From Larix sibirica (taxonomy: Eukaryota; Streptophyta; Pinopsida; Pinales; Pinaceae), in the NCBI GenBank assembly GCA_004151065.3, contig NWUY0300001121.1, positions 26,672-39,269 of the forward strand: a DNA stretch of 12,598 nucleotides, given 5' to 3'. Below are positions 7,214 to 12,598 of the stretch, one piece after another. The notes beneath the pieces were generated by a model. That model was not told the DNA's origin. It did not search any database and worked only from the letters and a program-made list of their open reading frames with translations. The position numbers and the translations under genes are program-made. Every line of letters starts with the position of its first letter. Position 1 is the stretch's first letter.

Positions 7214-7759
7214 TTAGTCCACCTCCTGATTGAACTCCTGATAGAAAGGTTCAAAGTTGATAGAATGGAAGATTCTTGCAATTAATTTAAGGTCTTCAAT
7301 AAGATTACCAAACAATAGGTTCTGGGCCATAATCACATTGGTTATACGGTTAATTATAAATGTAGAATATCCATTAATTTTTATATTATGTATGTTATGA
7401 TCCTTGAAAAGCATGAGGAGAAAGTAGAGGGCCTGAAGCTTTTCCCAATTATTTGAACCCGGACTAACAGAACCAACACTTTGGTAGAAATGTATAGGAA
7501 AAATATTTAAAACAAAACCAAAACCACACCTGGATACATTCCCTTGAGAAGCCACATTGAAGCAGGCCCATGGATATGAATCTGGGGGAGAGGAGATTTG
7601 AGGTTGATGTGTTCCATTGTTTTTGTTCAACCTTCTAAAATAATCAAAGAGGCCTTGGATATTATCTATAGTACCAACAATTTGGGACATTTCCACATAA
7701 AAATTGTTTTGTTCCTCATAATCCAAATTCCCCAAGTGACAAAATAAGGAAGAGGCCAA
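7214..7759 (-). pseudogene. LINE RNase H domain, catalytically dead
   Basis: In intact elements this domain would degrade the RNA strand of RNA-DNA hybrids during LINE replication. Residues 62-181 of this 181-residue frame match the plant RNase H fold (RVT_3): YPWACFNVASQGNVSRCGFG, HFYQSVG, PGSNNWEKLQALYFLL, KINGYS and FYQEFNQEVD. The first catalytic Asp of the DGAS motif is Asn68. The Glu of the usual AELQAL is Lys107. The Asp of GDS is Tyr131. Only the last acidic residue (Asp181) remains, followed at once by a stop. Residues 1-61 are the linker after zf-RVT, and this frame overlaps the neighbouring zf-RVT frame by about 94 bases because of a frameshift. Three of four catalytic residues are lost. 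Confidence 0.88.
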
Positions 7760-8100
7760 AAATCCTTTAACTCTTTGGACTTAATTTTTTTTAGAAAGTC
7801 AGAATCAATGGACTTTTCGGACCATATAATATCTTTTATATGATAGTGGGATTCCAATTCCATCCAAATTGCCTTGGAATTTCTACAATATTCTTTGAAT
7901 AAATTATTAGAGGACTCTTCAAACTGATTACAGGTGACACACATTCTAGGTCCTTCCCAGTTCATATGTTGTAACTTGTCCCAAGTGAGAATCCGGTTCA
8001 AAAGGATGAGCCATAGAAGTAAGGAACCCTTCGGTGCAATTATAATTTTCCAAATTTCCTGCAACCACCATTGTGTTGGAGCATCTTTTGACTGGAACAC
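7666..8100 (-). pseudogene. LINE zf-RVT domain and linker
   Basis: This 144-residue open frame matches the zf-RVT region that follows the reverse transcriptase in plant L1 elements: LLLWLILLNRILTWDKLQ, CVTCNQFEES (Cys54, Cys57), then NLFKEYC (Cys72) and AIW, and later LPYFVTWGIWIMRNKTIF. The family pattern is C--C...S--HLF--C. Here the His position is Asn66 and there is one extra residue before Cys72, so zinc binding is probably lost. Downstream the frame shifts into the RNase H frame. The ATG that starts the open frame is internal to the domain and is not a real start. Confidence 0.87.
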
Positions 8101-8111
8101 AGATTCTTATC

Positions 8112-8432
8112 TTAATTTTGTAGTATATGCCCCCCTGTCGAGTTATATATCCATGCGAGAGCATTGAGCTTGTTTTTTATATGAATGTGAGATTCAAGGA
8201 GAGATTGACAATACTCTTCCCAACAATGATCCCAACAGCCAAAGAGACCCAGATCCTCAACTGATATACACCTTTGATGCCATAGATTGGAGTTTTCTAG
8301 GTACACAATCTTGTCGAGAGTCACCTTTCCTATGATTTGAAGATGAACTATTATATTTCTAGGTAGTCTCACTTGTGAGGGAAGCCATACAATCACATCC
8401 TCCCCCACATGAAATGATCTTCCATTTCCCAC
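8112..8432 (-). pseudogene. LINE ORF2 segment: GNG-F--WED region before zf-RVT
   Basis: This 106-codon frame begins GNGRSFHVGEDVIVWLPS, the conserved IGNG--F-FWED-WL block that lies between the reverse transcriptase and zf-RVT of plant LINEs. It continues through ENSNLWHQRC to LAWIYNSTGGH, the start of the zf-RVT domain, before shifting frame. It is well preserved compared with its surroundings. The ATG is internal. Confidence 0.82.
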
Positions 8433-8569
8433 CTTCTATGCTAGAAAGTTACCTATCAAAGGGAAGGATTTTTAGAGATATCTTTCCAATGATTTAAAAT
8501 AATTTAAATGGTTTTTCTTCGTCTACGAATATAGTCAATGAGAGATCCCATAGAAATATATTTGGAAAA

Positions 8570-8993
8570 CATAATAGATTTCCACAAACTATCCTTGGTA
8601 AGAAACCTCCATAGAGACTTGGAAGCTAGTGATCTATGAAATAAATTGATGTATTTGATTCCTCAACCACCAAGGGCCTTTGGGGATTCTAGAAATTTTC
8701 ATTTCACCAAAGGAAAATCACGATAATCAGGTTGAATCCTCCAACCGTAATTGAAACAAATTTTCCTTATCCGAGATAGAATTTCTTTAGGGATGTGATC
8801 GATTAAATTCCACTAATCCGTAATCGCCTCCATCATATATTTGATCAGAACCAATCCACTCTCTCTACAAATCCACTTGTTGCACCAAAAATTTACTCAA
8901 CCTTCATTCCTACTAATCAACCATTTCCAATATTATTTCCCATATTTGGAGGTTTTAGGGATAAACCCCAAGTACTTGAGACCTTCTTCCATC
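8570..8993 (-). pseudogene. LINE reverse transcriptase C-terminal region
   Basis: The frame reads GLKYLGFIPK at 8993, then SGLVLIKYMMEAIT, DHIPKEILSRIRKICFNYGW, FPLVK and finally LASKSLWRFLTKDSLW. These match the region of plant L1 proteins with KYLG-PL, RLVLIKSVL-AIP-YW, IPK-I---IRKI---FLW, LVKW---C-PK--GG-GI and A---KWLWR. Stops at several positions (for example, the codon after FPLVK) interrupt it. The line continues without a gap from the reverse-transcriptase block upstream (9038) to the GNG block (8432). Confidence 0.82.
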
Positions 8994-9037
8994 TAATAAA
9001 CTTCAAAAGTAAAGTAATTTTTCCAGAATAGGCATTA

Positions 9038-9685
9038 GTTAGCTTGAGAAAGATAAAGGGAATATTTGAGATGGTTGATTTCCATAACTATAGCATGGTA
9101 GAATAGTTCCAACACTTCCTTGATTCTTTGACATTCTCTTTCTAATTGATTACAAAAGAGGAGGATATAATCCACAAATAATAAATGAGTGATCACTTTT
9201 CTACCATGAAAGGAGATGCCTGAAAAACTTTAGCATCGTTGTTCTTCAGATATGAGTCTACTTAAGCCTTCTATAACCAATAGGAAGAGATATGTGGATA
9301 GAGGGCACCGTTGTTGGATCCCTCTATAAGCCTTGAAAAATAGGGAACCAACACCATTAATGAGCACTACAAAGGAGGATGAATTAATGCACGCCATTAT
9401 ACAATTGGTTATTTTGAGACTGAAACCAATATCTATAAGAACTAGTTTGATAAATAGACAAGAAGCTTTATCATAAGCCTTCGACATGTCCAATTTGAAA
9501 ACTATAGCCTTCAGGTTTTGGGATTTTATTGTATTGAAACCTTTCTGAGAAGACCCTATAGCCTCATGAATTGAATGTAATTAGAGAAAACCAATTTTTT
9601 CCCTCGAGATATCCTCAGACCAAATTGATTTGATTCAACTGTGATGATTTTGGACATAATTTTATAGACTCTATTGCACAGATAA
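9038..9685 (-). pseudogene. LINE reverse transcriptase core, mutated active site
   Basis: The first recognisable block is LCNRVYKIMSKII (9681-9643, minus). From 9580 an open frame reads IHEAIGSSQKGF, FKLDMSKAYDKAS (motif A, Asp kept) and RGIQQRCPLSTYLFLLVIEG (motif B, where the usual RQGCPLSP has become QQRCPLST) to about 9230. After a frameshift the catalytic block is VDYILLFCNQLERE (from 9175), so the FVDD box has lost its second Asp to Tyr. Downstream IKEVLELFYHAIVMEIN matches the family. The enzyme would copy LINE RNA into DNA at the target site in the nucleus. With the VDD box damaged and frames broken it cannot be active. Confidence 0.9.
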
Positions 9686-9703
9686 ATTGCATGTAATAAT
9701 CAA

Positions 9704-9889
9704 ACCATTGTTGTTGATGTATATGTAACTTCAGAATGTNATGGTGATCTTGAAGAAGAAGTTTATATGAAGCATCTTGAAGGTTTCGCAGTGAAATGAA
9801 AGTAGAAATTGGTTTGCAAGCTCAAGAAGTTTCTATATGCTTTAAATCAATCACCTAGGATGGGGTTACATAAATTTGGCATGTATATC
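9704..9889 (+). pseudogene. Ty1/copia reverse transcriptase fragment
   Basis: The plus strand from 9716 reads DVYVTSEC, an N-containing codon, GDLEEEVYMKHLEGFAV, then after stops VCKLKKFLYALNQSPRMG. This matches the copia RVT_2 segment DVKTAFLHGDLEEEIYM-QPEGF, CKLKKSLYGLKQSPR-W. Stops at 9797-9799, 9803-9805 and 9890-9892 break it. The motif ends near 9889, and the following YVDD block expected about 50 codons on does not appear. Nothing of the copia element is seen before 9704, where the oppositely oriented LINE begins. It covers a later part of the domain than the fragment at 726-829, so the two could be pieces of one family, but they need not be the same copy. Confidence 0.85.
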
Positions 9890-9942
9890 TAGCAACATAT
9901 GTATTATGTACATTTGGCATGTATTTCAACATATTTACTATG
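9874..9942 (+). repeat. Short direct repeat, about 38 nt offset
   Basis: ATTTGGCATGTATATCTAGC (9874) is followed by a second ATTTGGCATGTATTTCAACA (9912). Both run on into an ACATAT-rich tail. The first unit overlaps the end of the copia fragment. Confidence 0.55.
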
Positions 9943-10317
9943 ATTTAGTATGGATTTTGATTTATGTATTCATGAGACGTAACCCTGGAATTTTCCATCT
10001 CACGAGGGATTAATCGGTTGGGTTTATTAGAAATCAACTATTTTGTAATCATCGACCCCAATTTTGAATGAAATATGTGGAATTTTGATATTTTTGCAGT
10101 AGATATTTTCTTAGATTCCTCGTCTCAATGATCCTAGGCATGAATTCTTCGTTTTTGTGAGGATTTCCTCTATCAAGGGCATGGAATTGCATGGTTAGGA
10201 TTTACGATGTGTCTTCCTCATCTTTTTTTATTTTGGTTTTGGGGTATTATGTATTTCAACTATGATTTGTCCCTTTGATTACGTATGTGATCTGTGTGTA
10301 TTATAACTTTATTTTTG
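9943..10317. other. No gene recognised; AT-rich, possibly intron-like
   Basis: No coding frame stands out. A pyrimidine tract with AG occurs at 10088-10100 (ATATTTTTGCAG), but the sequence after it does not resemble the missing N-terminal half of uL14. This could be an intron upstream of the uL14-like segment or unrelated flanking DNA. Confidence 0.4.
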
Positions 10318-10575
10318 GCGGTGTCAAGGCTTAAGAAGGAAGCACATCCTCGTGGGAAATTTAAGAAGGGTAAAGTAGTATATTGCGTCATTGTGCTTGC
10401 TGTTATGCAATGACATAGATGTGATGGAAGTGATATTAGGTTTAATGGCAATGATGTTGTTCTTGTGAATAAACAAGGAGAGCCTATTGGGACCAGAGTA
10501 TTTCCTCATGTACCACATGAACTTAGGAGAAAAAATCTTGTAAAAATTTTGATGTTAGCACAACATGTAGCTTGA
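10318..10575 (+). pseudogene. Mitochondrial ribosomal protein uL14 (HUELLENLOS type), C-terminal part, broken
   Basis: uL14 is a large-subunit ribosomal protein. This sequence matches the nuclear-encoded mitochondrial form, known as HLL in Arabidopsis. The frame reads KKEAHPRGKFKKGKVVYCVI, then a TGA at 10411-10413, then [38 protein letters not shown] and [10 protein letters not shown] before TGA (10573-10575). The ending LAQHVA is the natural C-terminus of the mitochondrial type. Plastid L14 usually ends in APEVL and cytosolic L23 differs throughout. About the first half of the protein is missing from the window. The stop replaces the Arg of the usual AMQRGR (a CGA to TGA change would do it), and nearby conserved residues are also altered. 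It is probably a pseudogene or relic exon, though a sequencing error at the stop cannot be excluded. Confidence 0.85.
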
Positions 10576-10641
10576 TGCACCATTACATATTTCCAATGTT
10601 TTTTACAAAAGAAAAACATTAACTCTTTTTCTGGGTTGCAG

Positions 10642-10734
10642 TTTAGAGAGGTGATTACTGAGTTTGCAGTCAAATATGTAGATGACATTCTGGATCTAAA
10701 AGACGTAGATGGCATTTTGCCATTTTTCCACTGA
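10642..10734 (+). other. Possible exon-like segment after a splice-acceptor-like site
   Basis: CTTTTTCTGGGTTGCAG (10625-10641) has the form of a plant 3' splice site. The 30 codons after it are open to TGA at 10732: FREVITEFAVKYVDDILDLK, then DVDGILPFFH. I do not recognise the peptide. YVDD also occurs in the copia reverse-transcriptase active site, but the flanking residues do not fit that family. It might be a 3' exon or untranslated part of the parent ribosomal gene or an unrelated gene fragment. Confidence 0.25.
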
Positions 10735-11547
10735 GCGGATTTCACTTATGGGGAAATGAACCATCATTTAATTGTATACCTGCCACACTCGCTTTGATTT
10801 CCTACCTATCTAAGTTGGGCGGAGAGTCTATTATCTACATATTAACAATGGGGAAACGACTCCGATTTCATTTTTCATTATCTATAAGCATTTATCAGAT
10901 GTACTCACCATAAATATACTATATGGATTATGTTTGATACATGGCCATTGAGTATGTTTCAAAGTCACTTCTCTATTTCCAAAATGATGCAGTTTGTAGA
11001 AAAAATGTACTAGTTGGATGCTTCACATTTTTTGATGCATGGAAAATTTGAATTCATTATGGTTCTTGATTAAAGATAATTTTTTAACTAAATGCTTCAT
11101 ATGTTTTGATGCATGGTAAATTTAAATTCATTCTAGTTCTTGATAAAAGAACAAGGTTCAAGAATTGTTCTCAATGTTGGATATATTTGTTTTTATTCTA
11201 AATTTTAACCTTAAGAAATTATTTGAATTTTTCATCTTTAAACATATTTTTCCTGGATTTCTTTTGCAGGAAGAAAGAAAGGAAAGCTTATTAGCTAGTA
11301 ACTATCATGGAGTGCACGACTAGAGTTTGGGTGGAGTAGAAAACTACCCTTTTGCATTTTCCTAGTAAGTTTTCAACTTAGTCAAGGGATAAGATTTATA
11401 TTGTTCATGGTTTTGATATATAACTATACAGAGAATAATCTCAATCTTCCTCATTGTATAGAAACCATTTCTTTGGCATAGGATTTGTAATTACCCTTGT
11501 TACTAGTGTCTGAAAAACCCAAATATGTTGCTTTTCATTTTAAATAG
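10735..11547. other. No gene recognised; AT-rich with a duplicated 59-mer
   Basis: Frames on both strands are short and show no known motif. The stretch contains the direct repeat at 11018-11150 and a second strong splice-acceptor-like site, CTGGATTTCTTTTGCAG (11253-11269), followed by 17 open codons (EERKESLLASNYHGVHD) to TAG at 11321. That could be a last exon, but it is too short to judge. Confidence 0.4.
11018..11150 (+). repeat. Direct repeat, two 59-nt units 74 nt apart
   Basis: Units 11018-11076 and 11092-11150 both begin ATGCTTCA and include TTTTGATGCATGG and GTTCTTGAT. By eye they agree at 52 of 59 positions without gaps. The 15-base spacer is TAATTTTTTAACTAA. This is a local duplication that has since diverged. 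Confidence 0.8.
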
Positions 11548-11775
11548 GCTTCTACCATCATTTCTAGTATTTTTCATTGTAAAGGTCGTGCCATAACTCG
11601 GACTTCACCAGACATGAAACTCTACTTTCAAATTCACAAATATTATTTAGAGCTCCTGGTCTTAAATTGGAGTCCAAATTTCTCCTCTTTCCAAAATTGG
11701 AGTCCTAATTTTAGAATATTTAAGACTTCCAACTTCATAAGTACCAAAATACTGAAGGTTTTTTCTTATTGGTGA
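11548..11775 (+). other. Open frame of 75 codons without recognised function
   Basis: One frame is open from 11548 to a TGA at 11773-11775, with the first Met (11614) well inside it. The peptide contains NWSPNF twice because an 18-base unit (AAATTGGAGTCC...) at 11664-11681 is repeated 30 bases later at 11694-11711 with one change. I recognise no domain. It is listed because it is the longest open stretch in the right-hand 1.5 kb. A duplication with a period divisible by three keeps a chance frame open, so it is weak evidence for coding. Confidence 0.15.
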
Positions 11776-12598
11776 ATGTGGTTTGGTGGTGAGTAGTGTT
11801 GTTGGAGACACAAGACAGTGAAATGACAATGACTAGAAATTATGTAAAAATTAAAAACATCAACTAAAAGAGCACTTATCTTGATCTCTCAGTTGCAAAC
11901 TCCTGAGAGAAGCTACAACAATATATGAGTTCCTTCATACATGTAAGATTATTTTTTAGTGCACTTGAACTGCCATTCTTCGCATTTTTTATTCTAAATT
12001 TGTTGTTATTTTTATTACGTTGATTTTTATTTTTATTTTTATTGAATGGCATATTTGTAAGAGGAACATGATCTCGTCTTTAGAATCCTAGCTTACTAAA
12101 TTTTACTGTTTTGGATAAGCGTATTTTTTTAACTAAATTCTACATTTTGAATTATAAAATGTCTAGGTCAAGTGTAGTTTTCTAGAACGAATTTATTCTC
12201 ATAAAGTTGATTTGTTTCAAATATTACAATTTATAGACTGAAAATAGAAATAACAAGTCAGGAACAATCATTTTAATACAACTGTTATTGATTAAATTAT
12301 TTGGAACAAAACCAATTGCCCAAAAAGTCTCAACCTTGGTACTTTCTTGAAAGAATTAGACTAGAGAGAATGTGAGAGGTGGAAATAGTCTCTGTGAATT
12401 TTTCAAAAAGAAAAAAATTGCCTTGATGGAGTGAAGTCATAGTCGTGTGTTAGTTTGAGATTACAATGGATAAGTACAACAACAGAAAATATATGATGGC
12501 ATATGCCCAGTATATCGAGGTAGGAAGGGGCAAGTAATTTGCTTCGATGGAATGATTATGCTAAAACTACCTATAGCCTTAACATATAGGGTACATGT
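11776..12598. other. No gene recognised; AT-rich sequence to window end
   Basis: Contains a perfect 8-bp inverted repeat (11885-11892 TCTCTCAG with 11903-11910 CTGAGAGA, 10-base loop) and a short TTTTTA run (12024-12043). From 12598 down to 12463 the minus strand is open for 45 codons (including PRYTGHMPS), but the plus strand is open there too and I recognise no family. Confidence 0.4.
11885..11910. repeat. Inverted repeat, 8-bp stem and 10-nt loop
   Basis: TCTCTCAG and CTGAGAGA are perfect complements around the loop TTGCAAACTC. No U-rich tail or gene end accompanies it, so no function is assigned. Confidence 0.5.

Larger units (their letters stand above)
6910..9690 (-). mobile_element. 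5'-truncated L1-type LINE, decayed
   Basis: The minus strand carries, in the order of a plant L1 ORF2, reverse transcriptase, its C-terminal part, a zf-RVT domain, an RNase H domain and a 3' tail, across about 2.8 kb. The endonuclease and ORF1 that should precede are absent. Recognisable sequence starts at the LCN-VYKI block of the reverse transcriptase, which is the typical 5' truncation produced by incomplete target-primed reverse transcription. On the right it stops abruptly against a copia fragment of opposite orientation. On the left it fades into a short A run on the minus strand (6916-6910) before the gypsy relic. I found no target-site duplication. The parts are listed separately. Confidence 0.88.

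Noticed and set aside
10672-10695. YVDDIL after the uL14 relic as a copia reverse-transcriptase active site
   Set aside because: The residues before and after (FREVITEFAVK and LKDVDG) do not match copia, and the preceding copia block ends nearly 800 bases earlier.
10260-10745. Minus-strand ORFs over the uL14 region
   Set aside because: They lie antisense to the recognised uL14 frame or its 3' flank and contain no motif.
12463-12598. 45-codon minus-strand frame with PRYTGHMPS at the window edge
   Set aside because: The plus strand is equally open, the frame is cut by the window end, and the resemblance to YTGH/P-type repeats is too short to call.
1-12598. CRISPR array, bacterial operon, tRNA or rRNA genes, phage or defence system
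   Set aside because: No regularly spaced repeats, no tRNA-like fold noticed, no bacterial gene spacing; the content is plant retroelement debris.

Overview
The window looks like an intergenic stretch of a large, repeat-rich seed-plant nuclear genome. It is AT-rich, has almost no intact reading frame, and is filled with decayed plant retrotransposons of three kinds: Ty1/copia, Ty3/gypsy and an L1-type LINE with a plant-style RNase H domain. A nuclear-type mitochondrial uL14 relic supports a plant nuclear origin. A gymnosperm such as a conifer is my best guess from the flavour of the elements, but this is inference. Two ambiguous bases (N at 1107 and 9740) point to a draft assembly.

Layout, left to right. 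87-416 is an unidentified broken reading frame. 511-840 (+) is a Ty1/copia integrase piece fused by deletion to the start of a copia reverse transcriptase. 1190-2218 (+) is a second copia relic: gag, a broken CCHC knuckle, the protease DSG motif and an integrase C-terminal piece. It is followed by a purine-rich tract and a probable copia LTR (2434 to about 3034). 3119-3418 holds a lysine-rich ORF of unknown nature. 3572-4719 (+) is a probable 1.15 kb LTR with 8-bp inverted ends, a TATA box, AATAAA and TTGAC cores. I found no gene in 4720-5720. About 6150-6890 (-) is a Ty3/gypsy gag relic, possibly continuing into a protease region down to 5727. About 6910-9690 (-) is a 5'-truncated LINE covering reverse transcriptase, zf-RVT and RNase H domains and a 3' tail. 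9704-9889 (+) is another copia reverse-transcriptase fragment. 10318-10575 (+) is the C-terminal part of a mitochondrial ribosomal protein uL14 (HUELLENLOS type) with a premature stop. The last 2 kb are AT-rich with short direct repeats, two splice-acceptor-like sites and no recognisable gene.

Nothing here works as a pathway or system. Every recognisable coding block is interrupted by stops or frameshifts, and key catalytic residues are lost in the LINE reverse transcriptase and RNase H. The scientific content is a record of nested insertion, truncation and mutational decay, plus one ribosomal-protein relic that may have a working parent gene elsewhere. I see no evidence of a new biological system.
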